DNA from: Bacteroidetes bacterium UKL13-3
Lineage (GTDB): Bacteria; Bacteroidota; Bacteroidia; UKL13-3
Reading direction: 5' to 3'
DNA: 64,000 bases
Assembly: GCA_001602415.1 (NCBI GenBank)
Contig: CP012155.1
Coordinates: forward strand, 2,938,824-3,002,823
Below, piece after piece: positions 46,601-56,271 of the stretch (the first letter of the stretch is position 1; each line of letters starts with the position of its first letter). Position numbers and translations under genes: made by a program. The notes below the pieces were generated by a model. The model did no database searches. It was not told where the DNA came from and saw only the letters and a list, made by a program, of their open reading frames with translations.

Positions 46601-49600
46601 TAATTTGGCTAAATGCGTACTGATAGTTTTGTGGAGCACCTGGTATTGGGCTATTTCCCGAATTGTATTTAACAGGTGAGGTAATAGCGTTGAAATAATT
46701 TTGGTAATAGGTTGGATCGTTCTGATATTGCTGCAACGGCACTGATTTAAGCACGGTGTCCTTACACCCACTGCCAATAACAATACCAACTGTTATCCAT
46801 CCTTGAGCTGTATCAGCTGGAGGCGGCACGTTTTGCGGAGCGTTTAATCCGTAGTGAAAAACAATTCTTGTTGATGCTGAACTTTGCCATGCACGCGGTG
46901 CCGGTGTAAAGTTTGGATTTGACCAAAATGCAGGCAATACTCGCCCTCCTGGTGTAGTAGAAGGAGTTCCAGGTATTGGCGTTGCCATATTACCCGTCCA
47001 CGACATAAATCCATCGAGCACGCATGGTGTATTATCTAAACGATCAGCTAACGAATCGAAGTTAAACAAGATGAATGTTTGTCCGCAATTAGGAACAACA
47101 CCAGGCAAGTTGCCAAAACCTGATAATTCAAAATTTACCACATTCGGATTAGCACCCGGGCATTCTCTGCCGGATTTACCCATTCCTCTTCCATCTGCTC
47201 TCGCTATTGGTAACTGTACCGAAGCTTCCATTTTACAGTCTACGGAATCAAATAAAGTAGAGTCCAAATCACCCATTCCTGCGGTAGTTTCGTTGTTAAA
47301 CGAATCTTGTAAATTCATGCGCACGGTTACACACCTTGAAATAGTTCGGATAAATGCATATTTATAGAATGTCATATTTCCGCCACCAGGAACTATATCA
47401 GTACCATTTATGGTGTAATTTTTATTCAACCATCTGTATGAAACAGATGTGCTTGGTTCAATTGTTCCGCTTTGTATGGTTGGATACTCTCCACGAGTGT
47501 TAATCAAGCTAGGCCTCCAAGGATCGGGTAAATTACGTAAATTAATTTGCTCACCTTTTTGGATGTCGCGACTGTTATTGGTTCCAAAATCGATGGTGTC
47601 AATGCGCACCCATAATCCGAATGGAGCAGGACCGGTACCTTGTGTTAACGACCATTCACCTGTTGTTGGTTTCAAAAATATAGGCTTGCCCCACCACATT
47701 GAATCTGCAGGGTGAATAGGTGTTAATCCTGCTCCGTTACCAAATCTTGTTGGATCCCATGGCATAAAATCATGCCCTGTTAAATACCATCTGTAAACGG
47801 TATCCCAATTCGGATAATGGTGTCGTGGTAAACTATCATATGAAAACTTACAATTCATTCTACCGCCATATACCTGCTTGTTGGCTATAAAATAATGGTC
47901 ACTGTTTAAGTACTGATCCATTGCACTTGTCCATGCTCTGAGGGTATCAACAATAACACCAAATGTTGCGTAAGCCGGTTTGTATACAGCATTGTTATAG
48001 CGTACCCATGTTTTACCATTATCGTAAGTTATAGAATCAAGATATCGTATGGCAAATGCTGAAGGGTTATTAGCATCGGCTAAATAAGGAGGGAATCCAG
48101 CTTTAGGCACCGAGAATGAAGTACATTGAGGAGCGAAGTTGTCGTCAAAATCCCATTTCCGATACATCTTACGCGATTTATAATGTTGCGCAGTATTTAC
48201 AAAATCTACAGTATCTGAAGGACCGCATTGGTTCTTTTGGTTTGGCTTAATTACAATGTCATTTTGTGGATCTTCAATTCGTGAAAAAGGACCCAGTATT
48301 CTTACACCGTAACCATATAAACCATAACCCGCAAACGTGTCATATTTTAATGGCGGAATGGGATTTTTTTGCTGGAGGTAAGTAAAGTTTAATGGTAATA
48401 AAATCGTATCACGCAATACACCGCCTGCTTTAAACAATAAGGTATCGTTACTAATGTAGTATAAAGGTCTTTCATGTTTTCCTTTGTATACATATAAGGT
48501 ATCGGAGCGATAGGGATTACCCGACATAATATATTTGCCCGTATAGGTTAGTGCATATAAGGAACCCTTACCATTAGGTCTTACAATGGTATCGGTAAAA
48601 AATACTGGGCGTGATTCCGCATCCAAAGTATCGTTGTTGGCATATATGTATTTATCAATATACTTATCACTGCGAAGTGTAACACCTGAGTAATACGTAA
48701 ATCTAACTGGGGTGGGGCATACATTACTAATAGTTAGTGAAACATTGTATGTACCAATACCACCCACAAAAGTATGGCAGGGTGTCCAGCTGTTAAGGTC
48801 AAAATTTAATTGTTGCGATTGTGGATCATTAAAATTCCACAAGAAGTCTCCTGTACCAGGAGAGGCAAAAGAAATAGGTGTTTGTTTGAAGCAAACTGAA
48901 GCGCTGTTTCCACTACCCAGACAAACAGAATCGCGCAAGCTAAAGTCGGTTGCTGATTTGGTTGTTACAATGTCAAATTCAAACACAATATTTTTAGGAA
49001 TTGCTTTAGGTGCATTTGCTGAAGTATAACGGATGCTATCAACACAACCCGTAAGATCCTTAACTGATAACAATGGCGAAAACTCTCCATTAATCAAAAA
49101 ATCATGTCCGATGGTATCATAAAAAGCAGTTTCATCCAAATCGAAAGGTGCTGTTGCTGTATATTTTGTTCCATCACCAAACTCCCATGTATAGCTTTGT
49201 AAATTAGCTAGAGGAACTGGTGTTTTGTTGGTAAACAAATAGTTTGAAATAAAGCAAGGCCCTTTACGCATTAACCAAGTAAACTCAGGTTTAATATTGG
49301 GCTTAATAACAATTGGTCGTTGTGGCGGCAAGAAAGTGTCCTTGCGACAACCCAGACTATCAATAGCTCTTAGGGTTACTGTAAAACTACTCGGAAAGGT
49401 ATAAGTGTGACATACCGATGTTGCATTGGTAACACTATCCACTCTAGCATCCCCGTATTCCCAAATGTATTGCACAATTGGTGAACTTGGGGCAGACGCA
49501 CGGGTTGTTAAATTGTTTAAACATGCATTATTGTTTTTGAAACACTGTGTATCATTTCCGTTAATCGCAAAGCTCGTATTCGGAAGATTATACACCGTAA

Positions 49601-49940
49601 TGGCTATTGTTGGGGATGTTACCCTGCTCAAATCACTCAGTCGGGCAACAACATATACATTGTGCACCCCTGGAGGAAAAATAACTGAAACCGATCGTTG
49701 AGTAGATTGATTAACGGTTGAATCCTTTCCAGTTGTTGTTCCTGGATGGTAAAATACGTAATCTGTAACAACAACACCATTAGGCAAACCCAATGGAGCG
49801 GTTACCTGAATAATGGTGTTATTCCCTTCACAAATAACAGCTGGTGCGTATGAAGCTGTTAATACTTGCGCTTGGGATAGGAATGATGATGCAACCAAAA
49901 GCAGAACAACATTGAGTGTTGTGTACAGTTTGTTGCGCAT
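43611..49940 (-). CDS. Giant T9SS type B surface protein (2109 aa)
   Basis: A very large exported protein built of PKD-like modules: WEFGDGTKY, WDFDDNFAP, WDWGDNTL, YWDFGDGTP and others occur along its length, with many Asp/Asn and Tyr residues. The signal peptide MRNKLYTTLNVVLLLVASSF-LSQA starts at 49940; the frame stays open 31 codons upstream to 50033, 4 bp after the preceding gene, so a longer N-terminus is possible. It ends in a type B domain: IPNVFTPNGDGTNDEF, IYNRWGGKVFESG, GSITLIR. It is third in the sigma operon. Likely a filament or adhesin; no enzyme motif. Confidence 0.88.
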   Translation of the reverse strand: MRNKLYTTLNVVLLLVASSFLSQAQVLTASYAPAVICEGNNTIIQVTAPLGLPNGVVVTDYVFYHPGTTTGKDSTVNQSTQRSVSVIFPPGVHNVYVVARLSDLSRVTSPTIAITVYNLPNTSFAINGNDTQCFKNNNACLNNLTTRASAPSSPIVQYIWEYGDARVDSVTNATSVCHTYTFPSSFTVTLRAIDSLGCRKDTFLPPQRPIVIKPNIKPEFTWLMRKGPCFISNYLFTNKTPVPLANLQSYTWEFGDGTKYTATAPFDLDETAFYDTIGHDFLINGEFSPLLSVKDLTGCVDSIRYTSANAPKAIPKNIVFEFDIVTTKSATDFSLRDSVCLGSGNSASVCFKQTPISFASPGTGDFLWNFNDPQSQQLNFDLNSWTPCHTFVGGIGTYNVSLTISNVCPTPVRFTYYSGVTLRSDKYIDKYIYANNDTLDAESRPVFFTDTIVRPNGKGSLYALTYTGKYIMSGNPYRSDTLYVYKGKHERPLYYISNDTLLFKAGGVLRDTILLPLNFTYLQQKNPIPPLKYDTFAGYGLYGYGVRILGPFSRIEDPQNDIVIKPNQKNQCGPSDTVDFVNTAQHYKSRKMYRKWDFDDNFAPQCTSFSVPKAGFPPYLADANNPSAFAIRYLDSITYDNGKTWVRYNNAVYKPAYATFGVIVDTLRAWTSAMDQYLNSDHYFIANKQVYGGRMNCKFSYDSLPRHHYPNWDTVYRWYLTGHDFMPWDPTRFGNGAGLTPIHPADSMWWGKPIFLKPTTGEWSLTQGTGPAPFGLWVRIDTIDFGTNNSRDIQKGEQINLRNLPDPWRPSLINTRGEYPTIQSGTIEPSTSVSYRWLNKNYTINGTDIVPGGGNMTFYKYAFIRTISRCVTVRMNLQDSFNNETTAGMGDLDSTLFDSVDCKMEASVQLPIARADGRGMGKSGRECPGANPNVVNFELSGFGNLPGVVPNCGQTFILFNFDSLADRLDNTPCVLDGFMSWTGNMATPIPGTPSTTPGGRVLPAFWSNPNFTPAPRAWQSSASTRIVFHYGLNAPQNVPPPADTAQGWITVGIVIGSGCKDTVLKSVPLQQYQNDPTYYQNYFNAITSPVKYNSGNSPIPGAPQNYQYAFSQIKNRRFELVGPLLVEVVDVEYTDCKFPKCMSDTVWYHRFLRINNLTARFDVEPRNCKLRHKGEDITVHYQDSVQDDIKYSVWDWGDNTLTVDSFYYADSIADYNNGFYINGVRRVRYNLDFYSGTPVVMDSTVWPIRAPGGPYVRYYFDSTAAAWTLTNSLNPVTLITRANPPGTKNGEYKITDNAIIGVPNGSVIRWDSTWNVWNNLITIGGTTLQQTGGLRAGVEVDTVLATNFYRIFNIIDRNAIPGKIIVVDKCSGKRDTLNNFDTISYFPPSQIIDTALMFLPIKHTFKRTSWEVARKLPGSRTGNIIHLIGSKRGCTQTFARPVTIGIVDTFDILNSQDQKDTMYCENEPIKFVDSLRYFRFDCRVTELPFVPAVTQSAAFAGTLGFPFDDLQIDSADFWRQDVGDPRPIQNIVPFIPYQGRFVIDTIVPERVYWDFGDGTPIDSSMRPVHRYSTYGRYRITMLSKDSLGRFDTCYRYVSISKPVAKIGYLKDGGGFPKNIFNCGEFATFIDSSSMKIGAGKAIDSVKTNYWWFGENKFDTIQWQSFNNFKPTWPYRTNGLFRVKLVSESYLGCKDTTYDTVFIRGPRPAFRLLNPGDTIGCAPFRVKLVNMADSLGKFIDRNGNTNPNNTPTLTTYFDWGNATQTTVFGRRDTLEYIYNDTGTFSIFAVGSDGAFGSPNKCALVAYPDTPDQAQIRITIKKIKHEVLVDKNVICKDKPVQITNKSDKLVLSYSYVSYLNDTVKTDSIYKNQQSDYTFPKTFTEVGKYIVIARPGILNPDTFSPSAAANCRIPDTLSINVVYPAPLFSIDTLKQPMPKVSLINNSDTTINVSYVWTVTKDGASAPKFTYNGTNQDRNYSFDLDNDTGTFEICLRAFAKGLNESEGCFVDTCIKIKNTFNIDFEIPNVFTPNGDGTNDEFKVRTEGVQKFKLTIYNRWGGKVFESGDPKIMWNGKTDNTGSECPAGVYYYICDYQLRGQSDKSKTGSITLIR

Positions 49941-50037
49941 GCTGCTATTACTTCCCCGAAGTTTTTTGGCAGCGTTCATTTGGGTAAAAAACATAGTCGC
50001 TAACATATATATATTATTTATCATTTTCAACATTTAA

Positions 50038-50964
50038 TTAAAGGAGAGCTACTTTTCCAATTTTTGTTTGCTCGGTTTGCATACCTTTTAACTGATACCT
50101 AAATATCATAAAATACGTTCCCGGAGTACACATTAATCCTGATTTATAGTCTCTTCCATCCCAGTTCAGGTTTTTGTCGTTACTTTCAAATACTTTGTTT
50201 CCATTCTTATCCATTATGGTTAAAAAGTAGGACTGTTCATTCTCAATAGGAATCACAAATCGGTCGTTTTTGCCATCTCCATTTGGCGTAATTACGGTTG
50301 GAATAAACAGTTCACTGTTTTCATTAGGGTGAGAATCTGTTGTTGGCTCTTCCCTTTCTTGGGTGGTTTCTTCGAGGTCTTCTGATATATGAGTTTCCTT
50401 TTTACCAATATCTTTGGTTGAAGAAACAACAGCGCTCGGAACAATTATTGGTTTTTCATCCGATTTTATTTCCGGCAATGGTTGTGCTTTGACTATCATT
50501 TCCGAAGCTGGTTTTTCATCCTGCAGCATCTCTATGTCGCCTCTTTTACTTTTCACAATTACCGTTTGGTTTGAAGGCATTTGCGAAGGAGCAGATGTGG
50601 ATTTAGCTTCACCCGAACCAGACTCAATTGGAGATTCGGTAACCGATAGCAACTCTTTCTGCTCGGCTTTAGATGATGAAACTGATTCACTATCCACTTG
50701 TGCTGATAACTCCTGTTTGTTTGAGTTTTCTTTTTCAGTTAACAACACATATCCTGTAACAACCGAGGCACCAATAGCTATCGTTGCAATTATTTTAACA
50801 ACCAAACTCGTGCCTTTTACCGCAGCAGTTATGCCTCCGGCAGCCTGAGTTGCTTGCGCTGCCTGAACACCTTGCTCAATACCCTGCCACACATTGGGGG
50901 CATCGGGAGCAAAGTCAACAAAGTTGTCCTTCAGCAATTTATCTATGTTATTCAAGTCACTCAT
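50038..50964 (-). CDS. Membrane anti-sigma-like protein with a T9SS-type CTD
   Basis: A 308-residue single-pass membrane protein, start overlapping the sigma factor stop by 4 bp. Residues 1-50 (IDKLLKDNFVDFAPDAP, then NVWQGIEQ) match the short cytoplasmic head of Bacteroidota anti-sigma-like proteins. A membrane helix covers about 53-75. A Ser/Glu/Pro-rich periplasmic linker runs to about 215. Residues 218-308 form a domain like the type B T9SS signal: FIPTVITPNGDGKNDRF, then VFESN and NWDGRDY. It departs from true cargo: NRWG reads DKNG, and the end is GKVALL with no terminal Arg. There is no cleavable signal peptide. Regulator role is inferred. Confidence 0.72.
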   Translation of the reverse strand: MSDLNNIDKLLKDNFVDFAPDAPNVWQGIEQGVQAAQATQAAGGITAAVKGTSLVVKIIATIAIGASVVTGYVLLTEKENSNKQELSAQVDSESVSSSKAEQKELLSVTESPIESGSGEAKSTSAPSQMPSNQTVIVKSKRGDIEMLQDEKPASEMIVKAQPLPEIKSDEKPIIVPSAVVSSTKDIGKKETHISEDLEETTQEREEPTTDSHPNENSELFIPTVITPNGDGKNDRFVIPIENEQSYFLTIMDKNGNKVFESNDKNLNWDGRDYKSGLMCTPGTYFMIFRYQLKGMQTEQTKIGKVALL

Positions 50965-51512
50965 TGGTTTGTGCCCGCTTTCTGTTTATTAATTATTGCT
51001 TGCTGAAGTAGCACCCTTGCTCTCGATAGTTGGGACTTTGATGTTCCCTCGTTTATCTGAAGCAATTCGGCAATTTCGGCATGCGAGTAGCCTTCTACAA
51101 TATATAAGTTCAATACATTTCGATAACCAGGCGCCATTCCCTGCATAATCTCCAGTATTTCTTTTCTGCTCATGTTTCCAATGGTATCATCTTGCTGAAC
51201 ATGGTTTGAAGCAGCAGCCACATCATCATGATACATATGGTTTTTATTAGAACGGTAGTATTCAAGTGCGGTATTTACAAAAATGCGTTTCATCCATCCT
51301 TCAAAACTTCCCTGAAACCCAAATTGCCCCATTTTGGTAAACACCTTTATGAAACCATCTTGCAAAATATCTTTGGCTTCATCGTATGTGTTACTGTATC
51401 TCAAGCAAATACCGAACATGGTTCGTGCGTATTTTTCGTACAACTTTTTTTGAGCCTTTCCATCGCCCTTCACACACGCTGCTACAAGTTCTTGCTCATT
51501 TAAGTTGGTCAC
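50961..51512 (-). CDS. ECF-family RNA polymerase sigma factor
   Basis: A 183-residue sigma-70 factor with only regions 2 and 4. Region 2: LYEKYARTMFGICLRYSNTYDEAKDILQD, then GSFEGWMKRIFVNTALEYYR. Region 4: YRNVLNLYIVEGYSHAEIAELLQI, and GTSKSQLSRARVLL as recognition helix. GTG start. First gene of a three-gene operon with the membrane CTD protein and the giant T9SS protein; it starts only 26 bp from the divergent 1565-residue gene. It probably controls surface or secretion genes, as ECF sigma factors linked to T9SS do in this phylum (inference). Confidence 0.93.
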   Translation of the reverse strand: MTNLNEQELVAACVKGDGKAQKKLYEKYARTMFGICLRYSNTYDEAKDILQDGFIKVFTKMGQFGFQGSFEGWMKRIFVNTALEYYRSNKNHMYHDDVAAASNHVQQDDTIGNMSRKEILEIMQGMAPGYRNVLNLYIVEGYSHAEIAELLQINEGTSKSQLSRARVLLQQAIINKQKAGTNQ

Positions 51513-51538
51513 GCTTTTACTATGAATTATGTTAACAG

Positions 51539-54500
51539 ATGAATTTAGATTCGCTAAGGTTGCAATGGTATCATTTTTTCTTAAAACTTTCTAAATGCGC
51601 TTCATTTGTGTGTTTTAAACCTTACTTTAGTGCCATATTCCTATTTGTGCGCTTGGTTAAATCCGTTCATATCACTTTCTACTATTTTTGGATTGTTGCC
51701 TTTTTTCAAACGGTAACAGCCGAAACGGTTCATCCTGCCACACCCTTTGCTTCACTGCAATTTATCGAAAACAAGGGACAATGGGATAATAAGGCAACAT
51801 TTATGGCTTCCGTTTCTGGTGGTCATTTATTTGTAGAGCCCAACGCACTCCATTTTATTTTTAAAAATGCTGATGATGTTGCTGCTGCCTTTAAACACCC
51901 GCGAGCATTTGAAGATAATTTTAAATCTTTTACCGTTCGCAGTCATGCATTGCGTATTGAGTTTGAGGGCAGTTTAGATAATCCAGGTACATACGGAGAA
52001 AATCCACAATCTGCCTATTACAACTACTTTTTAGGCAGTGATCCATTATACTGGAAAACGCAGGTAAAATCCTTTAGTGAAGTGCACTTTACGCAGCTGT
52101 ATGCAAACATTGGCGCGGCACTTTATTCGTCCGAAAACAACAACCTTAAATATGATTTGATTGTTTACCCTGGTGGTCGGGTTTCGGATATTGTATTGAA
52201 TTATAAAGGTCAGGAATCGATTGCTTTAAAAGATGACGGATTGCACATTAGTACTAGTGTGAACAGTTGGAAGGAAGAGCACCCATACGCTTATCAAATC
52301 ATCGATGGTGTTACCCATGAAATCCCTTGTTCATTTATATTAAAAGAAAATCGTGTTTCCTTTAACGTTGGAAATTACAATCCTTCATATGCCTTAATTA
52401 TTGATCCGCAACTCATCTTCTCAACCTATTCAGGCTCTAGCGTTGATAATTTTGGCCACTCATCTACCTACGATAAAGATGGTAATTTATATGCGGCAGG
52501 TATTGCTACCAGCCCAACCGATTTTGTAAACGGACGTTACCCAACAACACCTGGTGCGTTTCAACAAGTTTGGGGAGGTGGCGTAGGATCTTGGCCTCAA
52601 GCTGGTTTCCCTTGCGATATTACTATTAGCAAATATGTGCCCGATGGAAGTGCGCTCATTTATGCAACCTATTTGGGAGGTAACAAAAACGATTACCCAC
52701 ACAGTTTGGTTACCGATAAGTACAATAATCTTGTGGTTTTTGGAACTACACTTTCGGCTAACTACCCTGTTAAAACAGGATGTTACGATGTTTCGTTTAA
52801 CGATTCGTTTGATATTATCGTTACCAAACTTTCGGCTGATGGAATCCAACTCATCGGTTCAACGTATGTTGGAGGGAGTGGGGTAGATGGTATTAACGTT
52901 GCTGATTCGCTGCGCATGAATTACGCAGATGAGTTTAGAGGAGAAGTTATTATTGATAATGCTAATAATATTATTGTAGCAACTTCAACAAGTTCGGCCA
53001 ATTTTCCGGTAACTGCTGGGGTGGTTCAATCCATCAAAAATGGCAGGCAAGATGGTTGTATTTTCAAATTGGATAGTTCACTTAAAGTATTAAAATCATC
53101 AACTTTTATAGGTCAACCCAACAATGATGCATTATACTCTTTAGATGTAGATAATAGCGGAACCATTTATTTTGCAGGAGGAACACAAAGCCAAACGTTT
53201 AGCGTATCGCCCAATAGTCACCTTTCGTCATACAGAGGTGGTTTTAGTGATGGTTTTGTGGGGCGAGTTAACTCAACACTCAGCTCGCTGCAAAACTTTA
53301 GGTATTGGGGAAGTGCTGCTTATGATCAGGCGTATTTTATAAAACTCGACCCGGCTAATAATCCCGTGGTGTTTGGTCAGAATTACGACTCGGTTCCGGT
53401 AATTGGCAATGTATACTTAAACCGAAACAGTTCACTCTTTGTAACCAAGTTTAACCCCTCGTTGGATAGCATCATCTTTTCAACTATGATTGGCGATTCG
53501 ATTAAACGTAACGCATTACCACCAAGCGCGTTTATGGTTGATGAATGTGGTGTAGTTTATGGTTCGGTTTGGGGTGGAGCAACAAATAGTAATAGTCGTT
53601 TTGCTACCACACACCCAGCAGGGAGTTTCACCAGTACAACCATAAATATGCCTGTTACAGCCGATGCCTTGCAAAAAACAACAGATAACAGCGATTTTTA
53701 TTTATTTGCGCTTGATCAAAATGCTTCCTCCCTCTTGTATGGCTCATATTTAGGGGAATCGGGAGCAGCCGATCACGTGGATGGGGGAACTAGCAGGTTT
53801 GATAAAAAAGGTGTTATCTATCAATCAGTTTGTGCCAGTTGTAATAGAGGAACATCAGGATCGTTTCCCACCTCAGCTGGGTCTTACTCGCAAGCAAATA
53901 AAAGCCCAAGGTGCAGCAATGCCAGCTATAAACTTGATTTTAGGAAAAGCAATGTGGTATATGCCTCGTTTAATTTTGCTCCCAAAAAATTCTGTCTCGA
54001 CTCGTATATTGTTGTTAACTATACCAATACCTCCTTTAATGGAAAATACCATCATTGGTATGTAAATGGCGTGTTGCGCGATACCTCGCTCAATTACAAA
54101 GATACTATTCGCACAGCCGGAACATACACCATCAAACTGGTAGAAATAGACTCGTCACGTTGCAGCATTTCGGATAGTAGCACTCAATCATTTACAACAA
54201 GCATTTCGGCCAAAGCTTCTTTTACTGTTACCAAGGATAGTTGCTCGCCATCTTATACATTTACCAACACGTCAACGCCATTCTCTATTCCGTTTAGATG
54301 GTATTTTGGAAACGGAGATACTTCTGGTGTAAACTTGGTAAAGAAAACATTTCCGGCAAACGGCAACTATCAGGTAATGCTGCTAACCAACCCCGGTTCG
54401 AGTTGCGTTGATACGGCTTTATACAACCTTATTTACGATTCATTAGACCATCTTGTCAAAGCATCCTTTTATCCGCTCGATAGTTTTAGTTGTGAACCCG

Positions 54501-56236
54501 CAGGCTTTACGTTTATCAATACCAGCAATAAGTTTAGCAACCTAAAATGGTTTATTAACGATACTTTGGTTGGGACAAAATTTGTGCTCGATACCTTTTT
54601 TTATAAGGGAAAGTATCGGGTAAAACTTGTTTCCAGCGACTCTGCTTCATGCAATAAAATTGACAGCAGCACACGACTGATTACTGTTGTTCCGTTTGTT
54701 TATCCCGATTTCACCTACGTACAAGATACTTGCTCGTATACCATTGCATTTAAAAATACCTCTATTCGTTTGCCTGAGGATACCGTTTCCTTTTTATGGA
54801 AATTTCCACCGGCATTCAGCTCAACCCAAAGCGATGCCTCATTTAAGTTTGATACAGCTGGAAAATATATTGTAACGCTGATTGCCAATCCGGGTTTACC
54901 TTGCGCCATGACCACCGGAAAAGAAGTAACAGTGAATTCACTGCCTGGTGTATTGAATGCCTTTTTTACTCCACAACCCCAACAAAGTTGTACTCCGGCA
55001 ATTATTACTTTTACCAATCTTTCAACCAATCAGCAATCACAGGAATGGTATTTTAATGATGCTCTTAAATCAACATCGCTCAACATTACCGATACATTTT
55101 ATAAAGACACCATCATTAGGGTAAAACTCAAAGTATTTAGTAACGCTACTTGTTCACCCATTGATAGTTTTGATACAACCATTACCATCATTAACAATAC
55201 GCGTAGTAAGTTTTCGTTCATTCGCGATACATGTTCGGCTAATATCATCCTTAAAAATGAATCGAGTGCCGATAACAACCAACCCCTAACCTACAAATGG
55301 TATTTTGGCGATGGCGATTCGTCAACGGCAGAAAGCCCCAAACATCTTTATAAAAAAGACAGCACATACACCATACAATTGATTACCAACCCGGGAAGCT
55401 TTTGTGCTGATACCAGCGAACAACTAGTAACCTATCAGTTTACCGAACATTTGCTCCAAACTTCCTTCGCCTTAACCGATACTGTTTTTTGTTCTCCGGC
55501 AATAATTAATACCACAAACACTTCGTTTAACGGGCAATTATACCGCTGGTACGTAAATGGAACTCCGGTGAGTACCAAGATTAATTACATGGATACGTTT
55601 ATTGCACCTGGAAACTACCGCCTTACCTTAATTGCCTTGAACGATGCATCGTGCAACAAACAAGATAGCATGGTGCGAAATATTACAGTTTATCAATCGG
55701 GCACTCCTGATTTTTTAGTTACACGCGATAGTTGTTCCTTAGTTGTTCAGTTTAAAAATCAATCTGTTTCACCAACAGGTTTTCCGCTTCCTTATATTTG
55801 GTATTTTGGTGATGGCGATTCATCTACCGAGAAAAATCCAACCCACCAATACACAACAACCAAGTTGTACACCATTCAACTCATCACAAATGCGAATACG
55901 TTTTGTGTAGATACAGCTACGCAAACATTATATACTGAAGGAGATTCATCGCAAGAAGTGGTGGTTCCAAATGTGTTTACGCCCAACAATGATGGGATTA
56001 ACGACTGTTACCGAATTACAGGTATATCGCAAAAATGTGATGTGTTCAACATAAGTATTTACAACCGTTGGGGCGATCTGTATTATGAATCAACGAACCC
56101 AGCCGCCTGCTGGAACGGGAAAAATGAAGCCGGCATAAACGCTTCGGAAGGTGTGTACTATTATATTCTAAAAATAAAGAAGAAAGACCAGCCTCAATTG
56201 GAAAAACACGGCACCATCACACTTATTCGTGAATAA
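51539..56236 (+). CDS. T9SS type B protein with DUF7948, SBBP and alternating PKD-like modules
   Basis: A 1565-residue exported protein. After the N-terminus comes a DUF7948-like domain (FIENKGQWDNKATFMASVSG), then beta-propeller-like SBBP repeats with ATYLGG and STYVGGSG words. From about residue 815 four pairs of two PKD-like module types alternate, each with two Cys. The end is a type B domain: VPNVFTPNNDGINDCY, IYNRWGDLYYES, GTITLIRE. The first 58 residues are atypical; a TTG or GTG near 51647-51653 would give a normal signal peptide ending TVTAE. Probable surface adhesin. Confidence 0.85.
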   Translation: MNLDSLRLQWYHFFLKLSKCASFVCFKPYFSAIFLFVRLVKSVHITFYYFWIVAFFQTVTAETVHPATPFASLQFIENKGQWDNKATFMASVSGGHLFVEPNALHFIFKNADDVAAAFKHPRAFEDNFKSFTVRSHALRIEFEGSLDNPGTYGENPQSAYYNYFLGSDPLYWKTQVKSFSEVHFTQLYANIGAALYSSENNNLKYDLIVYPGGRVSDIVLNYKGQESIALKDDGLHISTSVNSWKEEHPYAYQIIDGVTHEIPCSFILKENRVSFNVGNYNPSYALIIDPQLIFSTYSGSSVDNFGHSSTYDKDGNLYAAGIATSPTDFVNGRYPTTPGAFQQVWGGGVGSWPQAGFPCDITISKYVPDGSALIYATYLGGNKNDYPHSLVTDKYNNLVVFGTTLSANYPVKTGCYDVSFNDSFDIIVTKLSADGIQLIGSTYVGGSGVDGINVADSLRMNYADEFRGEVIIDNANNIIVATSTSSANFPVTAGVVQSIKNGRQDGCIFKLDSSLKVLKSSTFIGQPNNDALYSLDVDNSGTIYFAGGTQSQTFSVSPNSHLSSYRGGFSDGFVGRVNSTLSSLQNFRYWGSAAYDQAYFIKLDPANNPVVFGQNYDSVPVIGNVYLNRNSSLFVTKFNPSLDSIIFSTMIGDSIKRNALPPSAFMVDECGVVYGSVWGGATNSNSRFATTHPAGSFTSTTINMPVTADALQKTTDNSDFYLFALDQNASSLLYGSYLGESGAADHVDGGTSRFDKKGVIYQSVCASCNRGTSGSFPTSAGSYSQANKSPRCSNASYKLDFRKSNVVYASFNFAPKKFCLDSYIVVNYTNTSFNGKYHHWYVNGVLRDTSLNYKDTIRTAGTYTIKLVEIDSSRCSISDSSTQSFTTSISAKASFTVTKDSCSPSYTFTNTSTPFSIPFRWYFGNGDTSGVNLVKKTFPANGNYQVMLLTNPGSSCVDTALYNLIYDSLDHLVKASFYPLDSFSCEPAGFTFINTSNKFSNLKWFINDTLVGTKFVLDTFFYKGKYRVKLVSSDSASCNKIDSSTRLITVVPFVYPDFTYVQDTCSYTIAFKNTSIRLPEDTVSFLWKFPPAFSSTQSDASFKFDTAGKYIVTLIANPGLPCAMTTGKEVTVNSLPGVLNAFFTPQPQQSCTPAIITFTNLSTNQQSQEWYFNDALKSTSLNITDTFYKDTIIRVKLKVFSNATCSPIDSFDTTITIINNTRSKFSFIRDTCSANIILKNESSADNNQPLTYKWYFGDGDSSTAESPKHLYKKDSTYTIQLITNPGSFCADTSEQLVTYQFTEHLLQTSFALTDTVFCSPAIINTTNTSFNGQLYRWYVNGTPVSTKINYMDTFIAPGNYRLTLIALNDASCNKQDSMVRNITVYQSGTPDFLVTRDSCSLVVQFKNQSVSPTGFPLPYIWYFGDGDSSTEKNPTHQYTTTKLYTIQLITNANTFCVDTATQTLYTEGDSSQEVVVPNVFTPNNDGINDCYRITGISQKCDVFNISIYNRWGDLYYESTNPAACWNGKNEAGINASEGVYYYILKIKKKDQPQLEKHGTITLIRE

Positions 56237-56271
56237 TCAGTACGAGTATTAATCACTAATGTCTTGTTCGA

